A DNA stretch of 64,000 bases from Acidimicrobiales bacterium (GTDB taxonomy: Bacteria; Actinomycetota; Acidimicrobiia; Acidimicrobiales; MedAcidi-G1): NCBI GenBank assembly GCA_014237715.1, contig JAAZZG010000004.1:62001-126000 (forward strand), written 5' to 3'. This document shows, in pieces, positions 55,196 through 63,935 of the stretch (the first letter of the stretch is position 1; each line of letters opens with the position of its first letter). A program made the translations under genes and the position numbers. The notes below the pieces were generated by a model, which worked only from the letters and a program-made list of their open reading frames with translations, was not told where the DNA came from and did no database searches.

Positions 55196-56227
55196 GTGGC
55201 GAACATCTACTACGAGAATGACGTCGACCGTTCAGCGATCGCGGAACGCAAGGTGGCCATCCTCGGCTACGGATCCCAGGGCCACGCACATGCCCTGAAC
55301 CTGAAGGAGTCGGGCATCGACGTATGCGTCGGCCTGCGTGACGGCTCGTCGTCGGCTGCCAAGGCGTCGGAAGCCGGGCTCGCCGTGAAGTCCCTGTCGG
55401 ACGCCTCGGCATGGGCCGACGTGATCATGATCCTGTTGCCCGACACCGATCAGGCGGCGGTCTACGAGGAACACATCGCTCCCAACCTGTCAGCCGGTGA
55501 CGCCTTGGCGTTCGCCCACGGGTTCAACATCCGCTTCGACCTGATCGCCCCGCCGGCCGACGTCGACGTGATCATGATCGCTCCCAAGGGTCCCGGCCAC
55601 CTGGTGCGTCGGACCTACGAGGAGGGCGGCGGCGTGCCGTGCCTCATTGCGGTGGAGCAGGACCCGACCGGTGGCGCCAAGGCCCTCGCCCTGGCGTACG
55701 CCGATGGCGTGGGTGGTGCTCGGGCCGGAGTCATCGAGACCACGTTCACCGAGGAGTGCGAGACCGATCTGTTCGGCGAGCAGGTCGTGCTGTGTGGCGG
55801 AATGACCGAACTGGTTCGGAGCGCCTTCGACACGCTCGTTGACGCCGGCTACCAGCCGGAGATCGCCTACTTCGAATGCCTCCACGAGCTCAAGCTGATC
55901 GTGGACCTCATGTACGAACAGGGCATCGGCGGCATGCGCTACTCGGTGTCGGACACCGCCGAATACGGCGACCTGTCCCGTGGGCCGCGGGTCGTCAACG
56001 ACGACGTCCGGGCCACCATGAAGCAAATCCTCACAGAGATCCAGACCGGCGTCTTCGCCGATGAGTGGGTCGCTGAGGCCCACGGTGGTCGTGAGAACTT
56101 CTACCGCCTCGAGGAAGAGGGCCGCGAGCACCGCATCGAGAAGGTCGGTTCGGAGCTGCGGGCCATGATGCCGTGGATCAGCGCCGGCAAGGTCTCGGTC
56201 CAGGACGCCTCCGGCGGCCAGGGGTAG
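55196..56227 (+). CDS. ilvC: Ketol-acid reductoisomerase, class I
   Basis: It isomerises and reduces acetolactate with NADPH and Mg2+. 343 residues, the short class I form. The Rossmann loop is [17 protein letters not shown]; the Mg-binding and knotted domain includes [14 protein letters not shown] and [15 protein letters not shown]. It starts at GTG 55196 behind ACAGGAGAATCCA, the same ribosome-binding sequence as atpE. The 94-bp gap after ilvN has a small CGGCC-GTGA-GGCCG hairpin (55157-55170) and an AT-richer part, so an extra promoter is possible. With IlvD and IlvBN it completes the common pathway in this region. Confidence 0.95.
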   Translation: MANIYYENDVDRSAIAERKVAILGYGSQGHAHALNLKESGIDVCVGLRDGSSSAAKASEAGLAVKSLSDASAWADVIMILLPDTDQAAVYEEHIAPNLSAGDALAFAHGFNIRFDLIAPPADVDVIMIAPKGPGHLVRRTYEEGGGVPCLIAVEQDPTGGAKALALAYADGVGGARAGVIETTFTEECETDLFGEQVVLCGGMTELVRSAFDTLVDAGYQPEIAYFECLHELKLIVDLMYEQGIGGMRYSVSDTAEYGDLSRGPRVVNDDVRATMKQILTEIQTGVFADEWVAEAHGGRENFYRLEEEGREHRIEKVGSELRAMMPWISAGKVSVQDASGGQG

Positions 56228-56234
56228 CAAGACC

Positions 56235-57101
56235 TCAGAGGGAGCGCATCAACCGTTCTACGGCGTCGCCGAGGGGCGTGTTGGGTTCGGCTAGGTCGAG
56301 GATGACGTCGAAGTGGTTTCGCCCGGCGACCTCCAGCATGGAGACCGTCGTACCGGCCGCTTCGAGATGTCGGCCGAAGGCGTTGGACTGAGCCTTGAAC
56401 TCCGAGGTCTCGTCGGAGCCGTGGGCGACGAGGGTGGACGGGGAGCCGGTGACATCTATCAGCAGCGGACTGTTTCGCCGGGCCGTGTCCGGGTCGAGGC
56501 CGAGTCGGTTGTTGACAGCGGTCCCGATCAGTGGTTCCAATTCGTAGATCCCCGACACCAGGGCCAGCCCGGCGACGTCGGTCCCACCCGGGTCGGCGGC
56601 CACCATGGCCGCTAGGTGGGCTCCGGCCGAATGGCCGGCCAACACGATCCGGTTAGCGTCCAGGCTCAGGGCCTCGGCCCGGGCCGCGAGGGTGCGAACG
56701 GCTCGACGACACTCGTCGACAATCCGGTCGAGTGGAGCGTCGGGAGCCAGGGTGTGGTCGATGGCCGCGTAGCTCCAGCCTTGAGCAATACAGGCGGCCG
56801 TCGGAAAGCGCGACTCGACGCGTGACAGCTCCTGCCAGTAACCGCCGTGGATGAACGCCAGGAGTGGCGCCGGACGGTCACCTCCGAGTGCCATGACGTC
56901 GATGACATGGGCCTCGTCGTCGCCGTACCGGACGGTGGTGGTCGATGCCGTCGGATGGTCGCCGGCCCGGGCCCATGCGGCCTCGCTGGCCCGTCGGTAT
57001 TCAAGGATGTAGGTCTGGTAATCACCGTTGGGGAGGCATGAACTAGGGGAGTACTCCCGCTGCCGGTCGACATCGGCCATGGACGCCCAGCGAAGGGTCA
57101 T
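56235..57101 (-). CDS. Alpha/beta hydrolase, probable N-formylkynurenine formamidase
   Basis: A 288-residue esterase-fold enzyme. The oxyanion motif HGGYWQEL, the nucleophile elbow LAGHSAGAHLAAMVA, Asp in VAHGSDETSEF and the terminal His in RNHFDVI complete the triad. This layout matches eukaryote-like arylformamidases (KynB-type II). The opposite-strand neighbours haaO and kynU and the divergent MarR regulator make hydrolysis of N-formyl-L-kynurenine the best guess; a general carboxylesterase cannot be excluded. ATG 57101 is taken; an ATG seven codons on is also possible. Confidence 0.75.
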   Translation of the reverse strand: MTLRWASMADVDRQREYSPSSCLPNGDYQTYILEYRRASEAAWARAGDHPTASTTTVRYGDDEAHVIDVMALGGDRPAPLLAFIHGGYWQELSRVESRFPTAACIAQGWSYAAIDHTLAPDAPLDRIVDECRRAVRTLAARAEALSLDANRIVLAGHSAGAHLAAMVAADPGGTDVAGLALVSGIYELEPLIGTAVNNRLGLDPDTARRNSPLLIDVTGSPSTLVAHGSDETSEFKAQSNAFGRHLEAAGTTVSMLEVAGRNHFDVILDLAEPNTPLGDAVERLMRSL

Positions 57102-57140
57102 GCCGATTTCTCGATGGTTGGGGACGCAGGTTGCCTATCC

Positions 57141-57152
57141 ATTCGTATGAAT
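57141..57152. promoter_or_regulatory. Probable MarR operator in the kynurenine divergent promoter
   Basis: ATTCGTATGAAT is a 12-bp near-perfect palindrome (ATTC/GAAT arms) in the 65-bp gap between the formamidase and the MarR gene, right before the latter's -10. It suggests negative autoregulation and control of both directions. Confidence 0.5.
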
Positions 57153-57153
57153 C

Positions 57154-57159
57154 TATTCT
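57154..57159 (+). promoter_or_regulatory. -10 box of the MarR / kynurenine operon (leaderless type)
   Basis: TATTCT, 7 nt before the ATG at 57167. It favours this start over the in-frame ATG at 57131, which lies upstream of the palindrome. Confidence 0.5.
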
Positions 57160-57166
57160 CCATTCG

Positions 57167-57652
57167 ATGCCTGGCTGCTCGACCGCTTTGACGCCGGACT
57201 TCCTGGACCGGTACCTCCCGTACCTTCTCCGTAAGGCCGACCAGACCCTCTCGGCGCCGTTCTACGCGGTGCTCGCCCGGGCCGGGGTGGCCCGGTCTGA
57301 GTGGCGTCTGCTCTCGGTACTGCAGGATCTCGGGGACCTGCGCGTCGCCGATCTGGCCGTCGCGGCGCTCAGCCCCCAACCCACGGTGACCCATGCCCTT
57401 CGCAGGCTGGAGGATCGGGGCCTGGTAACTAAGACCGTCGACGGCGACGATCGGCGACAACGGGTAGTGGCTCTCACGCCCGCCGGTTCCACTTTGACCA
57501 GAGCGCTCATTGCCGATGCCACACTGTTGGAGGGTGAGGCGCTGGCTGGAGCGGACGGGCTCGAAGAGCTGGCCCAACGGCTGCGGGGCCTCACCAGCTT
57601 CTTGGAGTCCCTGGCCGCCACGGCGGTGGACGATGAGGTGTGGGTCGGATGA
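57167..57652 (+). CDS. MarR-family transcriptional regulator
   Basis: About 161 residues, with the MarR winged helix: RSEWRLLSVLQDLGDLRVADLA and SPQPTVTHALRRLEDRGLVTKT, then the wing DGDDRRQRVVALTPAG. It heads the haaO-kynU operon and faces the formamidase gene. Likely a repressor released by kynurenine, anthranilate or hydroxyanthranilate; MarR proteins commonly bind such aromatic acids, but the ligand here is inferred. It is 40 nt before haaO. Confidence 0.85.
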   Translation: MPGCSTALTPDFLDRYLPYLLRKADQTLSAPFYAVLARAGVARSEWRLLSVLQDLGDLRVADLAVAALSPQPTVTHALRRLEDRGLVTKTVDGDDRRQRVVALTPAGSTLTRALIADATLLEGEALAGADGLEELAQRLRGLTSFLESLAATAVDDEVWVG

Positions 57653-57692
57653 GGCGATCACCACGACTAGGGACGAACAGGAGAAGGCTGAC

Positions 57693-58247
57693 ATGACCGA
57701 TTACGACCCGGACCCCGGCGAGCGTCGACCGTTCAACCTCAATGCCTGGATCCGAGACCACCGTGAGGACCTCACGCCGCCGGTCGCAAATAAGCAGATC
57801 TGGCGGGACGTCGACATGATCGTGATGATCGTCGGCGGGGGAAACCAACGCAACGACTTCCACGATGACCCGCGGGAGGAGTTCTTCCACCAACTCCGGG
57901 GTGATATGGACCTCGTGATCTGGTCCGAGGAGGGCACGGCACCGTTCCACATGCCGATCCTCGAGGGCGAGGTGCACCTGCTCCCGGCCGGTATCCGCCA
58001 CTCTCCCCAGCGTCCCGACCCTGACTCGATCGGCCTGGTCGTCGAGTACCAGCGTGCACCCGGTGAGATGGATGGGTTCGAGTGGGCCTGCTTCGAGTGC
58101 GCCCACGTGGTCTACCGGGTGGAGGTCCAACTCCAGGCCATCGACGAGGACCTGCCGCCGCTCTTCGCGGCCTTCGACGCCGACGAGGCAGCCCGAACCT
58201 GTCCCAACTGTGGAGCGATCCATCCGGGGACCGGAGCCAGATTGTGA
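57693..58247 (+). CDS. haaO: 3-Hydroxyanthranilate 3,4-dioxygenase
   Basis: The iron cupin opens the ring of 3-hydroxyanthranilate to 2-amino-3-carboxymuconate semialdehyde. 184 residues. The iron ligands His57, Glu63 and His95 keep the spacing (+6, +38) of the well-known bacterial enzyme. The C-terminal rubredoxin-like site is Cys in ACFECAHVVY and CPNCGAIHPG. An AGGAGA Shine-Dalgarno is 8-9 nt before the ATG. The stop overlaps the kynU start (GTGA). Confidence 0.93.
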   Translation: MTDYDPDPGERRPFNLNAWIRDHREDLTPPVANKQIWRDVDMIVMIVGGGNQRNDFHDDPREEFFHQLRGDMDLVIWSEEGTAPFHMPILEGEVHLLPAGIRHSPQRPDPDSIGLVVEYQRAPGEMDGFEWACFECAHVVYRVEVQLQAIDEDLPPLFAAFDADEAARTCPNCGAIHPGTGARL

Positions 58248-59506
58248 GCCCCACCGTGATGCCATCCGTGGACTCGTCGACTGCCAGCGAACTGGACGCG
58301 GCCGATCCGCTGGCCCACCTGAGGGACGAGTTCGAGGTCCCCGACGGCATCTACCTCAACGGCAACTCACTGGGTGCGCTTCCCCACTCGGCTCGGACGG
58401 AGGTTGGCGACGAGATCGACCGGTGGGCCGACCTGGGAGGTCGGGGCCACTTCTCGGGGGCCTCGGCGTGGGCGACCTACCACGGCCTCCTAGCCGGAGG
58501 GCTGGCCGCCCTGGCTGGTGCCCACGTCGACGAGGTGGTGGCCATGAATTCGCTGACCGTCAACCTTCACCTGTTGCTGGTCAGTTTCTACCGGCCGACC
58601 CCCGATCGCCACAAGGTCCTCATCGAGGAGCACGCTTTCCCATCGGACCACTTCGCCGTGGAGTCGCAGATCCATCAGCGGGGCTTCGATCCGGAGACGT
58701 CGTTGGTCACCGTCGGGCCGCGCCACGGTGAGGAGACGCTCCGGGCCGAGGACCTTCTGGCGGCCATCGCCGAGCACGGTGAGGAACTGGCCGTTGTGCT
58801 CCTCCCTGGCGTCCAATACTTCACGGGCCAGGTAGTACCCATGGCCGAGGTCGTGGTCGCCGGGCACGAGGTGGGTGCCCTGGTCGGCTTCGACCTGGCC
58901 CACGCAGTGGGCAACATCGAACTCGACCTCCACGACTGGGGCGTCGATTTCGCCGTCTGGTGCTCATACAAGTACCTCAACGGTGGCCCTGGGGCTGTGG
59001 GCGGGGCCTATGTCCACCGACGCCACGTGGATGACGGGGACTTCCCCAGATTCCTGGGCTGGTGGGGAACGGATCCGGCGACGCGGTTCCAGATGGCGAA
59101 CCGGTTCGAGCCGATTCCCACGGTGGAGTCGTGGCAACTGTCCAACGCCCCAATTCTGGCCATGGCGCCGCTGAGGGCCTCGCTTGACGTCATCGACCGG
59201 GCCGGCGGCATATCGGCGTTGCGGAGGAAGTCGGAACTCCAGATTCGATATCTGGATCGTCGACTGGCCGAGTCCTTAGCCGGTCGGGTCGTGAGCCTCA
59301 CCCCGGCGGCCATGAACCAGCGGGGATGCCAGCATGCGCTGAGGATCGTGGGGGGCGACGGCCCGCAGGTGTTTCGGATGCTGGCCGAAGAGCGGGTGGT
59401 CTGTGACTGGCGTGAGCCTGACGTGATCCGGGCCGCCCCGGTGCCGCTCTACAACTCGTTCACTGACATCGACCGATTCGTCGACCTGCTCGACGGGATC
59501 GTGTGA
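58244..59506 (+). CDS. kynU: Kynureninase
   Basis: The PLP enzyme cleaves kynurenine or 3-hydroxykynurenine to (3-hydroxy)anthranilate plus alanine. About 420 residues. YLNGNSLGALPHSAR, FSGASAWATYHG, the PLP Lys in WCSYKYLNGGPGAVGGAYVH and FLGWWGTDPATRFQMANRFE are the kynureninase signatures. GTG 58244 overlaps haaO; an ATG at 58259 is possible. Its stop overlaps the aldehyde dehydrogenase GTG, so haaO, kynU and the next gene are translationally coupled. Confidence 0.93.
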   Translation: MSPTVMPSVDSSTASELDAADPLAHLRDEFEVPDGIYLNGNSLGALPHSARTEVGDEIDRWADLGGRGHFSGASAWATYHGLLAGGLAALAGAHVDEVVAMNSLTVNLHLLLVSFYRPTPDRHKVLIEEHAFPSDHFAVESQIHQRGFDPETSLVTVGPRHGEETLRAEDLLAAIAEHGEELAVVLLPGVQYFTGQVVPMAEVVVAGHEVGALVGFDLAHAVGNIELDLHDWGVDFAVWCSYKYLNGGPGAVGGAYVHRRHVDDGDFPRFLGWWGTDPATRFQMANRFEPIPTVESWQLSNAPILAMAPLRASLDVIDRAGGISALRRKSELQIRYLDRRLAESLAGRVVSLTPAAMNQRGCQHALRIVGGDGPQVFRMLAEERVVCDWREPDVIRAAPVPLYNSFTDIDRFVDLLDGIV

Positions 59507-60957
59507 GGCTGGAGCAGTTGATGATGACCTATCCGGAGTCAAAGTTGTACATCGACGGTGCCTGGCGGGCGACTGGCGAGGGCCTACCCATCATGGACCC
59601 GGCGACCGAGGCTGTCATCGGACAGGTGCCTGTCGCCAGTGCAGCTGACCTCGACGATGCCCTGGCTGCCTCGGCAGCCGGGTTCGAAGTGTGGCGCCGG
59701 ACGCCGCCTCGCGACCGGGCCGCCCTGATCCGATCAGCGGCCACCCTGCTGCGTTCCCGGCAGGATGAGATCGCCTACGCCATCACCCTTGAGCACGGCA
59801 AGCCGTTCGCCCAGTCGCAAAGGGAGGTCATTCGAGGCGCCGAGTTCTTCGAATGGGACGCCGGTGAAGCCATGCGCACCTACGGCCGGGTCATTCCCAG
59901 CGGCCCGGGTGTCAAGCACGTCGTGCACCACCAGCCGATTGGTCCGGTAGCCGCATTCTCACCGTGGAACTTCCCTATGAGCCAGCCAGCCCGCAAGGTG
60001 GCCGGCGCTCTGGCCTCGGGGTGCTCGATCATCCTGAAGGCGGCCGAGGAGACCCCAGCCGGAGCCATGCACATCGTTCAGGCGTTCCACGACGTGGGGC
60101 TCCCACCGGGTGTGCTCAACCTTGTCTACGGAATTCCGGACGACATCTCGCAGCACCTCATCGTCAGCGACGTGATCCGCCTGGTGGCCTTCACCGGCTC
60201 TTCCTCGGTCGGACGCCACCTCACCGGGCTCGCGGCCGACCACATGACACCGGTCATGATGGAACTGGGTGGACACGCACCGGTGATCGTGTGCGAGGAC
60301 ACTGATGTCGACGCGGCGGCCGCCAGTTCGGCGGCACGGGCCATGCGCAACACTGGCCAGGTCTGCACCTCGCCGACCCGCTTCTTCGTCCACCAGGCCG
60401 TCTACGACCGGTTCCTCGACGGGATCACCCGCCACTGCGCGTCCATTGTCGTAGGCGCGGGTATGGAGCACGGCGTCGAGATGGGGCCGTTGGCCAACAA
60501 CCGGCGCCTTGCCACCGTGACCGACCTCGTGGCCGATGCCTGCGGCACCGGGGCGATGCTGACCACTGGAGGCCATCGCATCGGGGAGACCGGCTACTTC
60601 TACGAGCCGACGGTGCTGGCCGACGTCGGCGACGACGCCCGGATCATGCGCGAGGAGCCCTTCGGGCCGGTGGCCATCGTGAACTCCGTCGACTCGCTGG
60701 ACACGGCGATCGAGCGGGCCAACGCGGTCCCGTTCGCCCTCGCCGCCTACGGGTTCACCAACCGGGCCGACTACATGGACCGCATGGTCGACCAGGTCGA
60801 GGCGGGCAACCTGTCGATCAACACGCTGGAGGCATCCCTCCCGGAGACCCCGTTCGGTGGCATGAAGTCCAGCGGCTATGGCCGGGAGGGTGGGACGGAG
60901 GGCCTCCACCACTACCTGACGGTCAAGAACGTCTCCCAAAGCATCCCCATCGTCTGA
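59503..60957 (+). CDS. Aldehyde dehydrogenase, probable 2-aminomuconate-6-semialdehyde dehydrogenase
   Basis: A 484-residue NAD(P)-dependent dehydrogenase. The catalytic Glu is in MMELGGHAPVIV and the nucleophilic Cys in RNTGQVCTSPTRFFVH; PWNFPMSQPARKVAGAL and FTGSSSVGRHL complete the cofactor-binding set. Within the aldehyde dehydrogenase family it resembles succinic- and aminomuconic-semialdehyde types. Coupling to haaO and kynU points to oxidation of 2-aminomuconate semialdehyde, or of the HaaO product directly. The GTG start overlaps the kynU stop. Confidence 0.85.
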   Translation: MRLEQLMMTYPESKLYIDGAWRATGEGLPIMDPATEAVIGQVPVASAADLDDALAASAAGFEVWRRTPPRDRAALIRSAATLLRSRQDEIAYAITLEHGKPFAQSQREVIRGAEFFEWDAGEAMRTYGRVIPSGPGVKHVVHHQPIGPVAAFSPWNFPMSQPARKVAGALASGCSIILKAAEETPAGAMHIVQAFHDVGLPPGVLNLVYGIPDDISQHLIVSDVIRLVAFTGSSSVGRHLTGLAADHMTPVMMELGGHAPVIVCEDTDVDAAAASSAARAMRNTGQVCTSPTRFFVHQAVYDRFLDGITRHCASIVVGAGMEHGVEMGPLANNRRLATVTDLVADACGTGAMLTTGGHRIGETGYFYEPTVLADVGDDARIMREEPFGPVAIVNSVDSLDTAIERANAVPFALAAYGFTNRADYMDRMVDQVEAGNLSINTLEASLPETPFGGMKSSGYGREGGTEGLHHYLTVKNVSQSIPIV

Positions 60958-60977
60958 TTGGTATCGGGAGAGGGGAC

Positions 60978-61931
60978 ATGGATCACTCAAGGGCCAACGC
61001 CAAGGACCACGCCCGCCAGTACATGAAGGGCATCTGGGCAGCCGCTCTCACACCGTTCACCGAGGACCTTCGGGTCGACGAGGACGGCTTCCGGGAGAAC
61101 GTCCGATACTGGACCGAGGACCTCGAGATCGAGGGCGTCTTCGTCTCCGGGAAGCAGGGTGAGTTCTTCTCGATGTCGGTTGACGAACGGAAGCGGTCGT
61201 TCGAGTTGGCTGTTGAAGCCACAGCGGATCGGGGCCGGACAATCATGTCCTGCTCTGACCAGAACCTGGACGTCGTCCTGGACCTGGCCCGTCATGCCGT
61301 CGATGTGGGTGCCGATTGGATCGTGGTCCACGCACCGACGCTGCACTTCCACACCGAGCGGGACGAGGCACTGGTCGGCTACTACCGGACGATCGCCGAG
61401 CAGGTCGACATCGGGATCGCCCTGTGGAGCCACCCCGACAGCGGCTACCTCATGTCACCGGACCTATGCAGCCGCTTGGCCGACATCGAGACCGTGGTGG
61501 CCATCAAGTACAGCGTGCCGCGGCCGATGTACTCGGAACTGACCGCCCTGGCCTCAGACCGCATCCAGGTGAGCACGGCGTCGGAGGTGGAGTGGTTAGA
61601 CAACGTCCTCGAACTGGACTGGCGGTTGTACCTCTGCTCCTCGCCGCCGTTCCTGCTTCAGACGGCGTCCGACCGGCGTATGCACGACTACACACAGGCG
61701 GCGTTTGCCGGACGGGCCGACGAGGCACGGTCAATCAGCGCCAGTCTCGAGCCGGTGCGGGCCGCCCTCAGGGATACCCGGCCACCGGATAAGCCCCACG
61801 CTCACCAGAAGTACTGGCAGGAACTGCTGGGTCAGGTGGGCGGCCGCGTCCGTGCGCCGCTACTGGAGTTAACCGAGGAGGAGAAGCGGGCCACCCGCGA
61901 GGCGTTCGAGGAGTGCGGGCTGGAACTCTGA
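60978..61931 (+). CDS. Dihydrodipicolinate synthase (DapA) family protein with atypical active site
   Basis: A 317-residue class I aldolase-fold protein. The Schiff-base Lys177 is in ETVVAIKYSVPRPMYSEL. Other DapA landmarks are altered: the pyruvate-binding GTTGE is GKQGE (58-62), and the segment that normally has the catalytic Tyr (LYN) reads ALWSHPDSGY (148-157), so the Tyr is Trp150. A true DapA is therefore unlikely. It closes the kynurenine operon (20 nt after the dehydrogenase, with GGGAGAGGGGA before the ATG) and might cleave or decarboxylate a later C6 intermediate; this is inference. It converges on a thiolase gene, 8 bp away. Confidence 0.7.
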   Translation: MDHSRANAKDHARQYMKGIWAAALTPFTEDLRVDEDGFRENVRYWTEDLEIEGVFVSGKQGEFFSMSVDERKRSFELAVEATADRGRTIMSCSDQNLDVVLDLARHAVDVGADWIVVHAPTLHFHTERDEALVGYYRTIAEQVDIGIALWSHPDSGYLMSPDLCSRLADIETVVAIKYSVPRPMYSELTALASDRIQVSTASEVEWLDNVLELDWRLYLCSSPPFLLQTASDRRMHDYTQAAFAGRADEARSISASLEPVRAALRDTRPPDKPHAHQKYWQELLGQVGGRVRAPLLELTEEEKRATREAFEECGLEL

Positions 61932-61939
61932 GCGGTAGT

Positions 61940-63142
61940 TCAACTCAGGCGCTGCACGACCATGGCCATGCCCTGGCCGCCGCCCACGCACATGGACTCG
62001 ACGCCGAACTCCTTGTCGGAGTCCTCGAGGCCGTTGAGCAGTGTGGTCATGATGCGGGCACCGGTCATGCCGAACGGATGGCCCAGGGCAATGGCCCCAC
62101 CGTTCACGTTCAGCTTGTCTAGGTCGATACCGACCTCGTCGGCCGACGGCAGGACCTGAGCAGCGAAGGCCTCGTTGATCTCGAACAGGTCGATGTCGGC
62201 GGCGGTCATGCCGGCCCTGCTGAGAGCTTGACGGATGGCTTCGATGGGGCCGAGGCCCATGATCTCGGGGCTGAGAGCCGACACGCCGGACGAGATGATC
62301 CGGGCCAACGGTTTGATGCCCAACTCGGCAGCTCGGGTGTCGCTCATGACGACCACCGCGGCGGCGCCGTCGTTGAGCGGACAGGCGTTGCCGGCCGTGA
62401 CGGTGCCGTCGGGGCGGAATACCGGCGAGAGCTGGGATACCTTCTCGTAGGTGGTGCCGGCCCGGATGCCGTCGTCGGAGCTGAATACCGAGCCATCGGG
62501 CAGGGTGTAGGGCGTGATCTCACGTTCGAAGAAGCCGCGGACCTGAGCGGCCTCGGCGCGGTTCTGGGAACGGACGCCCCACTCGTCCTGGGCCTGACGG
62601 GATACGCCCTTGTGCTCGGCCACGTTCTCGGCTGTCTGGCCCATGGCGATGTAGATGTCGGGCAAACCGTCGGGATCGGCCCAGGCGCCCGTGCCCTCAC
62701 CGGTCCGACCCGCGGTCCGGGCTTCGGCGTCGGCGAAACGGGCGTTGTGGGAGCCGGTGTCCGCTGCACCGAACTGGAAGCGGCTGACGCACTCCACGCC
62801 ACCGGAGACGAAGGCGTCACCCTCGCCGGCCCGGATGGCATGGGCGGCCATGCGGATCGTCTGGAGCGACGATGAGCAGTACCGGTTCACAGTGGTGCCC
62901 GGCGCGTCGAGGCCGGCCAGCAGGCTGGCCACCCGACCCAGGTTGTAGCCCTGCTCGCCGCCCGGCTGGGCGGTACCCCAGATGACGTCCTCGATCTGGT
63001 CACGAGGCAGTTCGGGCACCTTGGAGAGCACGTCGTCGATGATGAAGGCGGACAGGTCGTCGGGACGGGCCTCGACGAGGCCGCCCTTTCCGGCCCGCCC
63101 GATGGCGGTGCGACTGGTGGCGACGATGACGGCTTCAGCCAT
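61940..63142 (-). CDS. Acetyl-CoA acetyltransferase / thiolase
   Basis: A 400-residue thiolase. The acyl-binding Cys is in [16 protein letters not shown], the general-base His in [17 protein letters not shown] and the second Cys in [13 protein letters not shown]. These are all present, so it should condense or cleave acyl-CoAs. It belongs to the FadA/AtoB-like group; physiological chain length unknown. AGGAG lies 9 nt before the ATG at 63142; an in-frame longer reading of 18 residues is not conserved. It may feed acetyl-CoA units from catabolism, or lipid turnover with the acyl-CoA synthetase at 7 kb. Confidence 0.9.
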   Translation of the reverse strand: MAEAVIVATSRTAIGRAGKGGLVEARPDDLSAFIIDDVLSKVPELPRDQIEDVIWGTAQPGGEQGYNLGRVASLLAGLDAPGTTVNRYCSSSLQTIRMAAHAIRAGEGDAFVSGGVECVSRFQFGAADTGSHNARFADAEARTAGRTGEGTGAWADPDGLPDIYIAMGQTAENVAEHKGVSRQAQDEWGVRSQNRAEAAQVRGFFEREITPYTLPDGSVFSSDDGIRAGTTYEKVSQLSPVFRPDGTVTAGNACPLNDGAAAVVVMSDTRAAELGIKPLARIISSGVSALSPEIMGLGPIEAIRQALSRAGMTAADIDLFEINEAFAAQVLPSADEVGIDLDKLNVNGGAIALGHPFGMTGARIMTTLLNGLEDSDKEFGVESMCVGGGQGMAMVVQRLS

Positions 63143-63278
63143 GGGACTGGGCTCCTGCTCGATGGGGATCGGGTCCGGTGGGTTACCGGCCGGCAAGCCG
63201 ATTCTACCCGTGGCCTTGGGTGCCGGCCCCAGCCGGGCTGGACCGTTGCGATGGGGACCGGATTGCGTGCCTTCGGGC

Positions 63279-63935
63279 TCAGGCCCGCCGGACCAGCGTC
63301 AGCCCGTCGCCGACGGACAGCATGACCACCTCGACCCGGTCGTCGGCGACGATCCGGTCGTTGAGCGTCCGAAGCGCCACGGTGTCGTCGTCGTGGGCCG
63401 TCGGGTCGAGCACCTTGCCGGCCCACAGGACATTGTCGATGGCCAACAGGCCGTGAGGTGAGAGGCGGGGGACGAGTTCCTCGTAGTAGGCGAGGTAACC
63501 GGTCTTGTCGGCATCGATGAAGGCGAAGTCCACCACCGCGTCGCCCAGCCCCTTCAGTGTCTGAAGCGCCGGGGCGATGACCAGGTCGATCCGGTCGTCG
63601 ATACCGGCCATGGCCCAGTGGGTCCGGGCGATAGCCGTCCACTCGTCGGACACGTCACAACACAAAAGGCGAGCGCCGGGAGGCAACGCTCGGGCAATGG
63701 CCAACGACGACGAGCCGGTGAAGGTCCCGACCTCGACCGCCAGAGTGGGGCGGATGGCCTGCACCAGCGTGGAGAGCAGAGCGGCCTGGTCGTCGGCCAC
63801 CTGCATCCGGGCCCACGGACCGAGTGCTGCTGTTGCCTCGGTGAGCGACCGACGGACCGGGTCGGCTGGAGTGGTGTGGGCGATGACGTAGTCGTGGAGT
63901 GCGTCATCCAGAAAGAAGGATCGATGGTCGGCCAT
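63279..63935 (-). CDS. Class I O-methyltransferase (catechol/caffeoyl-CoA OMT family)
   Basis: A 218-residue methyltransferase. The SAM motif AVEVGTFTGSSSLAIARALP, the metal- and substrate-binding FAFIDADKTGYLAYYEELVP and LLAIDNVLWAGKVLDP match the divalent-metal-dependent small O-methyltransferases that act on catechols and similar phenols. GAGGAA lies 6 nt before the ATG. The acceptor is unknown. It is the last gene; the 65 bp to the window edge hold nothing else that I can name. Confidence 0.87.
   Translation of the reverse strand: MADHRSFFLDDALHDYVIAHTTPADPVRRSLTEATAALGPWARMQVADDQAALLSTLVQAIRPTLAVEVGTFTGSSSLAIARALPPGARLLCCDVSDEWTAIARTHWAMAGIDDRIDLVIAPALQTLKGLGDAVVDFAFIDADKTGYLAYYEELVPRLSPHGLLAIDNVLWAGKVLDPTAHDDDTVALRTLNDRIVADDRVEVVMLSVGDGLTLVRRA

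Noticed and set aside
60978-61931. True dihydrodipicolinate synthase (dapA) for lysine synthesis
   Set aside because: Key motif residues are replaced and the gene belongs to a kynurenine operon.
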